NCBI GenBank assembly: GCA_033722575.1
Contig: JAWVYU010000013.1
Span: 1-32,639 of the forward strand
Length of the DNA: 32,639 nucleotides
DNA from: GCA-2748575 sp033722575
GTDB lineage: Bacteria > Pseudomonadota > Gammaproteobacteria > Pseudomonadales > Ketobacteraceae
Direction: 5' to 3'
Under the pieces are notes generated by a model, which saw only the letters and a program-made list of their open reading frames with translations, did not search any database and was not told the DNA's origin. Below, piece by piece: positions 23,288 through 31,495 of this stretch. The translations under genes and the position numbers were made by a program. How positions within the stretch are numbered: position 1 is the stretch's first letter; the number at the start of each line of letters is the position of its first letter.

Positions 23288-23966
23288 TATTTCACTGAAT
23301 TATCGAGGCCGTAAAGCCAGCCGTGCGCGCAGTGAGCAGCGCCGTAAAGCTATTCTTGAGGCCGCGCTGCGCCTGGTGGTGAGTGAGGGCGTGCGGGGGG
23401 TCCGGCACCGGGCGGTTGCCAAGGAAGCCGATGTGCCCTTGTCTGCCACTACCTATTATTTCAAGGATATTGCCGACCTGATCGCCGATACCTTCACGCT
23501 GTTTGCGGAAAAGGCCATGAGCGATGTGGTGGTGCCCATCAACGAGGATGTGGCACGTTTCATTGAAGCCAACGATGTCAAAATGCTGGAAGACGAAAAA
23601 GTCCGCAACCAGCTGGTCAATGCCATGGCCGCGCTGCTGGTTGGCCACATTCATAACGAGCTTCGTGAAAAACGCGATCACCTGATTGCCGAGCAGGCGT
23701 TCATGCATGAATCCATCCGCGATCCACGGCTACGGGAAATGGCCAAGCATTACTATGAGCACCTGGTGATGGATATGAAACGCCTGTGCGAACAGCTTGG
23801 TGTGAAAGAGCCGGCCATTGCGGCGGATATGCTGATGGGCACGATTTTCCGTATAGAGTACGAAGGCCTGTTGCTGGAAAGTCCGGAAGACTTTGATACA
23901 GAACGCGCCCAGAAAATTCTCCGACGCCAGTTTATGGCACTGGTAATGGAAATGATCGAGGACTGA
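23277..23966 (+). CDS. TetR-family transcriptional regulator
   Basis: A 229-aa repressor-type protein. The N-terminal DNA-binding domain (about 20-66) has the helix-turn-helix HRAVAKEADVPLSATTYYFKD, with the TTYYF recognition helix typical of TetR proteins. The C-terminal helical domain is the ligand-binding and dimer part; its ligand cannot be predicted. Its stop is 6 bp before ung, so the two are probably co-transcribed, an unusual pairing. The Shine-Dalgarno is poor, and the leader contains T-runs and a weak hairpin. Fatty-acyl or envelope-stress ligands would be guesses. Confidence 0.9.
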   Translation: MNDDISLNYRGRKASRARSEQRRKAILEAALRLVVSEGVRGVRHRAVAKEADVPLSATTYYFKDIADLIADTFTLFAEKAMSDVVVPINEDVARFIEANDVKMLEDEKVRNQLVNAMAALLVGHIHNELREKRDHLIAEQAFMHESIRDPRLREMAKHYYEHLVMDMKRLCEQLGVKEPAIAADMLMGTIFRIEYEGLLLESPEDFDTERAQKILRRQFMALVMEMIED

Positions 23967-23972
23967 TGCCCT

Positions 23973-24692
23973 ATGTCAGAGGTGATGGATGCCGCGGCGC
24001 CCCCGGCTGCCCGTGTTCAGCTGGAGCCGAGCTGGAAACAGCGTCTGCTGAACGAGTTTCAGAAAGACTACATGGTAAAACTGCGGGCGTTTCTGATGGC
24101 GGAAAAGAAGGCCGGTAAAACCATTTATCCCAAGGGCGATGAATATTTTAACGCATTCAACCTGACGCCCTTTGACAAAGTGAAAGTGGTTATCATCGGC
24201 CAGGACCCTTACCACGGGCCCAATCAGGCCCATGGCTTGTGTTTTTCAGTCAAACCTGAGGTACCTTTTCCACCTTCACTGCAAAATATTTTCAAGGAAA
24301 TTAAAGCCGAACTGGGGCTGCCAATACCAGAGCACGGCTGTCTGACCCACTGGGCAGAGCAGGGTGTGCTGCTGCTGAACGCGGTTCTGACCGTGGAGCA
24401 GAGCCGGGCTGCAGCCCATCAGGGGAAAGGGTGGGAAACTTTTACGGACGCGGCTATCCGGAAGGTGAACGACGAACTGGAAAACGTGGTCTTCATGTTG
24501 TGGGGCGCCTACGCCCAGAAGAAAGGCAGCTTTATCGATACCGGCAAACATCTGGTATTGAAATCACCGCATCCGTCGCCATTGTCGGCGCACCGTGGCT
24601 TTTTTGGAAACGGCCATTTCAAAAAATGTAACCAGTACCTGGAAGCCAGGGGTCTGGAGCCCATCGACTGGCGTGTGCCGCCAAGATCATAG
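23973..24692 (+). CDS. ung: Uracil-DNA glycosylase
   Basis: A 239-aa family 1 uracil-DNA glycosylase that removes uracil from DNA to begin base-excision repair in the cytoplasm. The water-activating motif GQDPYHG (76-82, catalytic D78) and the DNA-intercalation/His motif HPSPLSAHRGF (200-210, H200) are both intact, as are LLLNAVLTV and FMLWG. Length and ends are normal. The start ATG is 6 bp after the TetR stop, with GAGGA about 14 nt upstream. It is convergent with the AraC-type regulator gene. Confidence 0.97.
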   Translation: MSEVMDAAAPPAARVQLEPSWKQRLLNEFQKDYMVKLRAFLMAEKKAGKTIYPKGDEYFNAFNLTPFDKVKVVIIGQDPYHGPNQAHGLCFSVKPEVPFPPSLQNIFKEIKAELGLPIPEHGCLTHWAEQGVLLLNAVLTVEQSRAAAHQGKGWETFTDAAIRKVNDELENVVFMLWGAYAQKKGSFIDTGKHLVLKSPHPSPLSAHRGFFGNGHFKKCNQYLEARGLEPIDWRVPPRS

Positions 24693-24751
24693 CCGATATC
24701 ATAAAGGTATCGCTGCAAAACCGGTCTTGTTCTTTATGCAACAGTTTAGGC

Positions 24752-25642
24752 TCAGCCCCGGTCAAGGTGGCGGTAATCCCGTGGCGAAATACCAATGACT
24801 TTTTTGAAGAGGCGGGAAAAGTACTGGGGATCGTCATAACCCAGTGATTCACTGACGGCAGTAATGGACTCCCCGGATATATCCAGCAGATAGCAGGCCC
24901 GTTCCATTTTCATATGCAGAAAATGCTGAATGGGTGACTGCCCCGTGAGTTCCTTGTACTTTTTGGAAAAATGGTATTTGGATAGATTGGCGGACCGGGC
25001 CAGCGTCTCAAGGTCCAGATGCCTGGACAAATGCTGTTCCATAAGAGCGTGGATCTTGTCCAGGTCCACATAACTTCCGGACTGCGGCCCCATTTTGGGT
25101 ACCAGCACGGCCGCATAGGTCAGCAGCTGCGCCAGCAGGTTGGAGGCATACAAAAAACGGGAAAACTGATATCCGGTGCGCTGTACGCTGAGCAGGTTCT
25201 CGAAATCTGCCACCAGCCTAGGATGAATGCCCAGCGGCACCACATAACTGCTGCTTGTGGGCATCAGGTGTTCCAGGTAGGCCATGGCCGAGGTGCCGCT
25301 GAAATGAGCCCAGTACATGGTCCAGGGGTCGTGCCGGCTGGCGCGGTAGCGGTGGCTCACGCCTTTCGGCAACAGGATGAGGTCGCCCTCCTTTACGGAA
25401 AAATCCAAGGGGGCGGGGTTTGTTATCTGCAGCTGTCCACGGCCTTTGACACAGTAAATGATCAGGCAGTCATCATGCTGCTGTCGCTCCATCACATGGC
25501 CCGCAGCCTGGGGGTAATATCCCAGCCCTTCCACAAAAAGGTGCCGGGTCAGGGGGTGTCGCGCCAGTTGCTGGCAGGCAAACAGCGGAACAAAAAAACG
25601 AATGCCCCCGGGCTTCAGGGGCCAGCCGGAGGATTCAGGCAT
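24752..25642 (-). CDS. mmsR: AraC/XylS-family activator, MmsR-like
   Basis: A 296-aa regulator. The N-terminal half (about 10-170) is a cupin-like sensing domain (GDLILLPKGVSHRYRAS). The C-terminal half (about 200-292) holds two helix-turn-helix units, ending in the AraC signature ESLGYDDPQYFSRLFKKVIGISPRDYR. It is divergent from mmsA, the arrangement of mmsR and mmsAB in Pseudomonas aeruginosa, so it probably activates valine catabolism in response to a pathway intermediate. The name rests on context and family, not on alignment. Its Shine-Dalgarno is weak, suggesting low expression. Confidence 0.85.
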   Translation of the reverse strand: MPESSGWPLKPGGIRFFVPLFACQQLARHPLTRHLFVEGLGYYPQAAGHVMERQQHDDCLIIYCVKGRGQLQITNPAPLDFSVKEGDLILLPKGVSHRYRASRHDPWTMYWAHFSGTSAMAYLEHLMPTSSSYVVPLGIHPRLVADFENLLSVQRTGYQFSRFLYASNLLAQLLTYAAVLVPKMGPQSGSYVDLDKIHALMEQHLSRHLDLETLARSANLSKYHFSKKYKELTGQSPIQHFLHMKMERACYLLDISGESITAVSESLGYDDPQYFSRLFKKVIGISPRDYRHLDRG

Positions 25643-25705
25643 AACAAATCATTGATATCTCGAGGTTTAGTGTTTTAATTGGGTGACCGCCGGGTTTTAT
25701 GAATC

Positions 25706-25741
25706 GCAATATAGTCCATGTATGGAGCAATATCGTTAATG
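25706..25741 (+). promoter_or_regulatory. Candidate MmsR operator: two direct repeats 21 bp apart
   Basis: GCAATATAGTCCATG (25706-25720) and GCAATATCGTTAATG (25727-25741) match at 12 of 15 positions and are 21 bp apart, two helical turns, as is usual for AraC-family sites. The second copy overlaps the expected -35 position of a weak mmsA promoter (-10 TATGGT at 25758-25763), which fits a class II activator. Confidence 0.5.
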
Positions 25742-25806
25742 TTAGCGGGCTCTCGGCTATGGTACAAATAACAAGAAAGGCAACCTGACACACGAGGCCC
25801 AACCGC

Positions 25807-27318
25807 ATGTCCCACGCGAACCCGAAATCTGTCCCCCAGCTGATTGCCGGTGAATTTTGCCAGAGCAGTACCTCGGAATGGATTGATGTCACCAATCCCG
25901 CCACCCAGGAGGTGATTGCCCGGGTCCCCTGCACCACGCCAGAGGAAATCCAGGCAGCCATCGCTGCGGCCAGACAGGCTTTTCTGGAATGGCGCGACAC
26001 ACCGGTACCGGCCCGGGCCCGGGTGATGCTGAAATACCAGGAACTGCTGAAAACCCATCATGATGAGCTGGCGGAAATACTGGCTCAGGAAACCGGCAAA
26101 ACCTTTGAGGATGCCAGGGGCGATGTGTGGCGCGGTATCGAAGTGGTGGAACATGCCTGCAATATCCCCAGCCTGCTCATGGGTGAGACCGTGGAAAATG
26201 TTGCCAGTGGCATCGACACTTATTCCTATACCCAGCCCCTGGGTGTCTGCGCCGGCATTACCCCGTTCAATTTTCCTGCCATGATTCCCCTGTGGATGTT
26301 CCCGCTGGCCATTGCCTGCGGCAACAGTTTTATTCTGAAACCGTCGGAACAGGACCCGCTCACGCCCATGCGCCTGGCGGAGCTGTTTCTGGAAGCCGGA
26401 GCACCGAGGAATATCCTTCAGGTAATTCACGGCCGCAAGGATGCCGTGGATGCCTTGCTGACCGACCCTGACATTAAAGCGATTTCCTTTGTGGGTTCAG
26501 TGCCAGTGGGGCAGTACATCTACAAAACCGGCACGGACAACATGAAACGGGTGCAGGCTTTTGCCGGTGCCAAAAACCACATGGTGGTAATGCCCGACGC
26601 CAACAAACAACAGGTCATCAACAATATTGTCGGTGCGTCCGTAGGTGCGGCAGGTCAGCGCTGCATGGCCATCAGTGTGGCAGTACTGGTGGGGGAAGCC
26701 AGTGCCTGGCTGGATGACATCAGGGCGGCCCTGGAAGGTGTTCGCCCTGGTGTATGGAATGATCCGCAGGCAGCCTTTGGCCCGTTAATCAGCCCCGGGG
26801 CCCGGCAGCGGGTACTGAATCTGATACAGCAAGGCAAGGATGAAGGCGCCACCTGCCTGCTGGATGGGTCCGATTGTGTGGTAGAAGGTTACCCTGACGG
26901 TAACTGGATAGGGCCCACCCTGTTTGCAGATGTGACAGTGGACATGAGTATCTACAGGGAAGAGATCTTCGGGCCGGTGCTTTGTGTGCTGACGGTGGAC
27001 TCCCTGGACGATGCCATTACCCTGATTAACAACCATCCCTGTGGCAATGGTACATCCATTTTTACCGCCAGCGGTGGTGCTGCACGGCGTTATCAGCATG
27101 AAATACAGGTAGGTCAGGTGGGCATAAACGTACCCATTCCGGTGCCGCTGCCGTTTTTCTCCTTCACAGGCTGGAAGGCGTCTTTCTATGGTGATCAACA
27201 CGCCTACGGCAAACAGGCCGTGCGTTTTTATACGGAAACCAAAACCATTACCGCGCGCTGGTTTGACGACGACATTCCGGCAGGCCACGGCCCGAACATG
27301 ACCATCAATCTGAAATAA
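25807..27318 (+). CDS. mmsA: Methylmalonate-semialdehyde dehydrogenase (CoA-acylating)
   Basis: A 503-aa aldehyde dehydrogenase superfamily enzyme that converts methylmalonate semialdehyde with NAD+ and CoA to propionyl-CoA, the last step of the distal valine pathway. Visible marks are ITPFNFPAMIPLWMFPLA (151-168), the cofactor region SFVGSVPVGQYIY, AGAKNHMVVMPDA, and the catalytic cysteine C286 in GAAGQRCMAIS, a pattern specific to MMSDH. The enzyme is full length. It is first of five genes running in one direction, 18 bp before the acyl-CoA dehydrogenase. GAGG lies upstream of the start. Confidence 0.96.
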   Translation: MSHANPKSVPQLIAGEFCQSSTSEWIDVTNPATQEVIARVPCTTPEEIQAAIAAARQAFLEWRDTPVPARARVMLKYQELLKTHHDELAEILAQETGKTFEDARGDVWRGIEVVEHACNIPSLLMGETVENVASGIDTYSYTQPLGVCAGITPFNFPAMIPLWMFPLAIACGNSFILKPSEQDPLTPMRLAELFLEAGAPRNILQVIHGRKDAVDALLTDPDIKAISFVGSVPVGQYIYKTGTDNMKRVQAFAGAKNHMVVMPDANKQQVINNIVGASVGAAGQRCMAISVAVLVGEASAWLDDIRAALEGVRPGVWNDPQAAFGPLISPGARQRVLNLIQQGKDEGATCLLDGSDCVVEGYPDGNWIGPTLFADVTVDMSIYREEIFGPVLCVLTVDSLDDAITLINNHPCGNGTSIFTASGGAARRYQHEIQVGQVGINVPIPVPLPFFSFTGWKASFYGDQHAYGKQAVRFYTETKTITARWFDDDIPAGHGPNMTINLK

Positions 27319-27336
27319 CCGGTAAAGGCCAGATGA

Positions 27337-28497
27337 ATGGACTTTAATTTAAGCGAAGATCAGAAAGCCTACCAGCAGGCCGCCCGGGCCTTTGCAGAAA
27401 ATGACCTGGCGCCCCGGGCGGCAGAGTGGGACCAGTGCCAGCATTTTCCCGTGGATGTTATCCGTCGTGCCGGTGAACTGGGCTTTTGCGGGATTTATTC
27501 GCCGGAGGCAGCGGGTGGTATGGCCCTGAGTCGTCTGGATGCACACCTCATCTTTGAAGAACTGGCTTACGGGTGCACGTCCACCGCCGCCTATATCACA
27601 ATTCATAACATGTGTACCTGGATGGTTACCTGTTTTGGCAGCAGTGATACCGTCGGTGAATGGGGTCCCGGCCTGACCTCTGGAGAAAAACTTGCCTCCT
27701 ATTGCCTGACGGAACCCAATGCCGGCTCCGATGCGGCGTCACTCAAAACCTCCGCAAAAAAACAGGGCGATCACTATGCGCTGAACGGCACCAAATGTTT
27801 TATTTCCGGTGCCGGCGCCACCGATGTGCTGGTGGTGATGGCCCGCACCGGTGGCGCCGGCGCCAAAGGAATCTCCTGCCTGCTGGTGCCCGCGGACCTG
27901 CCGGGTATCAGCTACGGCCGCAAGGAAGAAAAAATGGGCTGGAACAGCCAGCCCACCCGCACTATTACCTTCGACAATGTCAAAGTACCCGTGGCCAATC
28001 GCATCGGTGAAGAGGGCGAAGGGTTCAGGTTTGCCATGAAAGGCCTGGACGGCGGACGCATCAATATTGCCACTTGCTCACTGGGCGCTGCACAGGCTGC
28101 CCTTGACGCTTCACAACGCTACATGCACGAACGCCACCAGTTCGGCAAATCCATTGCCGATTTTCAGGCCCTGCAGTTCAAGCTGGCGGATATGGCCACG
28201 GAATTGGTTGCCGCCCGCCAGATGGTGCGCCTGGCCGCCTTCAAACTGGACCAGCAAGATCCCGACGCCACCACCTACTGCGCCATGGCAAAACGCCTGG
28301 CCACCGATGCCGGATTCCATATCTGCAACGAAGCCCTGCAGATTCACGGTGGCTATGGTTACATTCGTGAGTATCCTTTAGAGCGTTACATGCGCGACAC
28401 CCGCGTCCATCAGATTCTGGAAGGCACCAACGAAGTCATGAAACATATCATTGCACGCCGAGTGTTAATGGAAGGAGCAACAGAGGTGATACGATGA
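27337..28497 (+). CDS. Acyl-CoA dehydrogenase, probable isobutyryl-CoA dehydrogenase
   Basis: A 386-aa FAD-dependent acyl-CoA dehydrogenase. Signature 1 is CLTEPNAGSDAASL, and the C-terminal signature QIHGGYGYIREYPLERYMRD is followed by ILEGTNEV, where E362 is the catalytic base position used by short- and medium-chain members. Its place between mmsA and an enoyl-CoA hydratase in a valine operon makes isobutyryl-CoA to methacrylyl-CoA the likely reaction. Electrons would pass to ETF, which is not encoded here. The stop overlaps the next start (ATGA, 28494-28497), so translation is coupled. Confidence 0.93.
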   Translation: MDFNLSEDQKAYQQAARAFAENDLAPRAAEWDQCQHFPVDVIRRAGELGFCGIYSPEAAGGMALSRLDAHLIFEELAYGCTSTAAYITIHNMCTWMVTCFGSSDTVGEWGPGLTSGEKLASYCLTEPNAGSDAASLKTSAKKQGDHYALNGTKCFISGAGATDVLVVMARTGGAGAKGISCLLVPADLPGISYGRKEEKMGWNSQPTRTITFDNVKVPVANRIGEEGEGFRFAMKGLDGGRINIATCSLGAAQAALDASQRYMHERHQFGKSIADFQALQFKLADMATELVAARQMVRLAAFKLDQQDPDATTYCAMAKRLATDAGFHICNEALQIHGGYGYIREYPLERYMRDTRVHQILEGTNEVMKHIIARRVLMEGATEVIR

Positions 28498-29270
28498 GTG
28501 CAGAATTAAAACTCAGTAAAGAAGGCCACGTAGCGGTTATTACCATTTCCAACCCACCTGCCAATACCTGGACCGAAGCAACCCTGTCCCAATTGAAAAC
28601 CATCATCGGCGAACTGAACGCCGATAAAACCAATTATGCGCTGGTGATTACCGGCGAAGGCGAAAAGTTCTTCTCCGCCGGCGCCGACCTCAACCTGTTT
28701 GCCGATGGCGACGTCGCCGTTGCCAGTAAAATGTCCCGCGCCTTTGGCGACGCCTTCGAAACCCTTACCGCCTACAACGGCGTCTCCATTGCCGCCATTA
28801 ACGGCTACGCCATGGGCGGCGGCCTGGAATGCGCGCTGGCCTGCGACCTGCGTATTGCCGAGGAACAAGCACAGATGGCATTACCCGAAGCGAAAGTCGG
28901 CCTGCTCCCCTGCGGCTGCGGCACCCAGAACCTCCCCTGGTTAGTGGGCGAAGGCTGGGCCAAACGTATGATCCTGTGCGGCGAACAGATCAAAGCCCCC
29001 AAAGCCCTGGAAATAGGCCTGGTGGAAGAAGTGGTAGAAAAAGGCCAGTCCCTGGAAAGCGCCCTGAAACTGGCGCGACAAGTGGGCAACCAAAGCCCAT
29101 CCGCAGTACGCAGCTGCAAATCCCTGATCATGGCAGCACGAACCAACCCCATGCAACACGCACTGCCTCTGGAGCGGGAACTTTTCTGCGAACTGTTTGA
29201 TACCGAAGACCAGAAAGAAGGGGTTAACGCCTTTCTGGAAAAACGCAAACCCGAATGGAAAAACGCATAA
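28494..29270 (+). CDS. Enoyl-CoA hydratase (methacrylyl-CoA hydration)
   Basis: A 258-aa crotonase-fold hydratase. Oxyanion-hole segments are FFSAGADLNLF (59-69) and GYAMGGGLECAL (104-115), and both hydratase glutamates are present (E112 and E132, in LPEAKVGLLP), so hydratase activity is expected rather than another crotonase reaction. In the pathway it would add water to methacrylyl-CoA, giving 3-hydroxyisobutyryl-CoA. It is a monofunctional length. The coding strand is noticeably C-rich compared with genes earlier in the window. Confidence 0.92.
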   Translation: MSAELKLSKEGHVAVITISNPPANTWTEATLSQLKTIIGELNADKTNYALVITGEGEKFFSAGADLNLFADGDVAVASKMSRAFGDAFETLTAYNGVSIAAINGYAMGGGLECALACDLRIAEEQAQMALPEAKVGLLPCGCGTQNLPWLVGEGWAKRMILCGEQIKAPKALEIGLVEEVVEKGQSLESALKLARQVGNQSPSAVRSCKSLIMAARTNPMQHALPLERELFCELFDTEDQKEGVNAFLEKRKPEWKNA

Positions 29271-29326
29271 GCCACACAACAATAAGCTGCGTCCCCCAAG
29301 CGAGAAGCACAGGGCAAGCAGTTCTT

Positions 29327-29355
29327 CTGCCATAATGCGACCCGAAAGATATAAA
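29327..29355 (+). promoter_or_regulatory. Candidate internal promoter before the hydrolase gene
   Basis: -35 CTGCCA (29327-29332) and -10 TATAAA (29350-29355) are 17 bp apart in the 117-bp gap after the hydratase gene, predicting a leader of about 26 nt. It is the only sizeable gap inside the valine gene set. Confidence 0.4.
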
Positions 29356-29387
29356 ACATTCACCACAGATAATCGCGGTACGAACCA

Positions 29388-30512
29388 ATGTCAGACCCAG
29401 TCGCCTTCAAAACCATCCCCACAAACAGCAACCACCAGATTGCCATCGCCACCCTCAACGCCGAGAAATCCCTCAACTCCCTCAGCGTAGAAATGGTAGA
29501 ACGCCTTACCCCCCAACTCAAAGCCTGGCAACAGGACAGCAACATTGTCTGCGTCCTGCTCAAGGGTGCCGGCGACAAAGCCTTCTGTGCCGGTGGCGAC
29601 ATCCGCCGCCTCTATGACACCATGATCGAGTGTGGCCCCGACAAGCCCAACCACTATGCTGAAGCCTTCTTTGAAAAAGAATACCGTCTTGATTACCTCA
29701 TTCATAAATACCGGAAGCCCCTGATCGTCTGGGGCCACGGCATTGTCATGGGCGGTGGTATCGGCCTGATGTCCGGCGCCAGCCACAGGGTGGTGACCGA
29801 AAAATCCCGACTCGCCATGCCGGAAATCAATATTGGGCTGTACCCTGACGTTGGCGGCACCTGGTTTCTGAATCATGCTCCCGGCCGCACAGGGCTGTTT
29901 CTGGGCCTGACCGGCGCCAACATCAACGCCGCAGATGCCCTGTTCGTCGGCCTGGCGGATCGTTACCTGCCGCATGACACGCAGGATGCCGTTATACAGG
30001 CGCTGACTCAGGCCCAATGGAATGACAAGAGCCACGATGCTGCAGGGATCGTTTCCAAAGTATTAAGGCAGTTCGAAGATCTTTCTCAATTACCTGCCAG
30101 CGAAGTGCGCAAACACTACGATCTGATTCAGCAGGTCACCGATGGCGATAACATGACGGAAATCGCCGACCGGATATTTGCCATCGATAGTGACGACAAA
30201 TGGCTGCAGAAGGCGGTTAAAGGCTTGCAGCAGGGCTGTCCCACCACGGCGCACCTGGTTTACCAGCAGCTGAAACGGGGCAGTAAGCTTTCCCTGGAGG
30301 AGGTGTTCCGGATGGAGCTGATCATGTCACTGCAATGCTCTCGCCATCCGGATTTTCCCGAGGGCGTGCGGGCGTTGCTGGTGGATAAGGATGGCCAGCC
30401 GAAGTGGCAGCATTCCTCTGTCGCGGAGGTGCCCCACAGCTGGGTGGAAGAACACTTTACCCCTCCCTGGGGTGAGGGAGAAAACCCCCTCAGCAATATT
30501 CACCAAATCTAA
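29388..30512 (+). CDS. 3-hydroxyisobutyryl-CoA hydrolase
   Basis: A 374-aa crotonase-superfamily thioesterase that releases 3-hydroxyisobutyrate from its CoA ester, preventing build-up of reactive methacrylyl-CoA. Family marks are KAFCAGGDIRRLYD (65-77), the FFEKEYRLDYLIH stretch, GIVMGGGIGLMSGASHRVVTE, and the catalytic pair E146 and D154 in MPEINIGLYPDVGGTWFL. It is longer than a hydratase, as HIBYL-CoA hydrolases are. The start lacks a strong Shine-Dalgarno. The gene begins 117 bp after the hydratase and may have its own promoter. Confidence 0.94.
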   Translation: MSDPVAFKTIPTNSNHQIAIATLNAEKSLNSLSVEMVERLTPQLKAWQQDSNIVCVLLKGAGDKAFCAGGDIRRLYDTMIECGPDKPNHYAEAFFEKEYRLDYLIHKYRKPLIVWGHGIVMGGGIGLMSGASHRVVTEKSRLAMPEINIGLYPDVGGTWFLNHAPGRTGLFLGLTGANINAADALFVGLADRYLPHDTQDAVIQALTQAQWNDKSHDAAGIVSKVLRQFEDLSQLPASEVRKHYDLIQQVTDGDNMTEIADRIFAIDSDDKWLQKAVKGLQQGCPTTAHLVYQQLKRGSKLSLEEVFRMELIMSLQCSRHPDFPEGVRALLVDKDGQPKWQHSSVAEVPHSWVEEHFTPPWGEGENPLSNIHQI

Positions 30513-30527
30513 CAGAGGCAAAGTACT

Positions 30528-31421
30528 ATGGCGCGCATCGGCTTTATCGGACTGGGTAATATGGGCGGCCCCATGGCCATCAACCTGTTAAACGCAGGGC
30601 ATGACCTGAAAGTCTTTGATCTGCTGGAAGATCACATGGCGCCTGTGGTGGCAGAGGGCGCTCGGGGAGTTGATTGTGCCAGGGACGCGGTGACAGAGGT
30701 GGACTTCGTAATATCCATGCTGCCCTCGGGAGCCATTGTGGAGAGTCTGTACCTGTATCAGGACAAACTGCTGGAACACATCGACACCGACACCCTGGTG
30801 ATTGAGTGCTCCACCATTGCGCCGGAAAACGCCATCAATCTTGCCAATGCCGCTAACGCAAAAGGGATTGCCGCGATTGATGCTCCCGTGTCCGGCGGCG
30901 TCGGCGGTGCCAAAGCCGGCACCCTGACCTTTATCGTGGGTGGCGATACCCGTTCCTTCGAAAAAGCAGAACCCGTGTTGGGCAGCATGGGGAAAAATGT
31001 ATTTCATGCCGGGGGGCACGGATCCGGACAGGTGGCCAAAATCTGCAACAACATGTTGCTGGCTGTGCACATGATCGGAACCGCGGAAGCACTGCAAATG
31101 GGCGTGGATAACGGGCTGGATCCCAAAGTGCTGTCCGATATCATGCTGCAAAGCTCCGGCCGCAACTGGTCTCTGGAACTCTACAATCCCTATCCTGGTG
31201 TGATGGACGGTGTGCCCGCCGCCAACCATTATAACGGCGGTTTTCAGGTGGACCTGATGAACAAGGATCTTGGCCTGGCGCTGGAGGTGGCACTGAAGAG
31301 CCGTTCCAGCACGCCCATGGGGCATGTGGCAAAAAGCCTTTATGCCATGCTCAGCCGCAAAGGTAACGGTGGAAAAGACTTTTCCAGTATCCAGAAACTT
31401 TTCAGTCAGCTTGAAGAATAG
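30528..31421 (+). CDS. mmsB: 3-hydroxyisobutyrate dehydrogenase
   Basis: A 297-aa beta-hydroxyacid dehydrogenase oxidising 3-hydroxyisobutyrate to methylmalonate semialdehyde with NAD+. It has the Rossmann motif GFIGLGNMGGPMA (5-17), the substrate-binding DAPVSGGVGGAKAGTL (118-133), and catalytic K171 in GSGQVAKICNNMLL. The product is the substrate of MmsA, five genes upstream. A good AGAGG precedes the start, and the gap from the hydrolase stop is 15 bp. Confidence 0.95.
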   Translation: MARIGFIGLGNMGGPMAINLLNAGHDLKVFDLLEDHMAPVVAEGARGVDCARDAVTEVDFVISMLPSGAIVESLYLYQDKLLEHIDTDTLVIECSTIAPENAINLANAANAKGIAAIDAPVSGGVGGAKAGTLTFIVGGDTRSFEKAEPVLGSMGKNVFHAGGHGSGQVAKICNNMLLAVHMIGTAEALQMGVDNGLDPKVLSDIMLQSSGRNWSLELYNPYPGVMDGVPAANHYNGGFQVDLMNKDLGLALEVALKSRSSTPMGHVAKSLYAMLSRKGNGGKDFSSIQKLFSQLEE

Positions 31422-31495
31422 CAGCCGACGGGGTTTAATCTCTCCGAGTCTTTATGCTCTCAGGGAAAAGCATTGCATCGTAAAACGGAGATTTC

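Noticed and set aside
24693..24751. Possible terminator between ung and the AraC-type gene
   Set aside because: Only a 5-bp CGATA/TATCG pairing without a T-run is visible; too weak to call.
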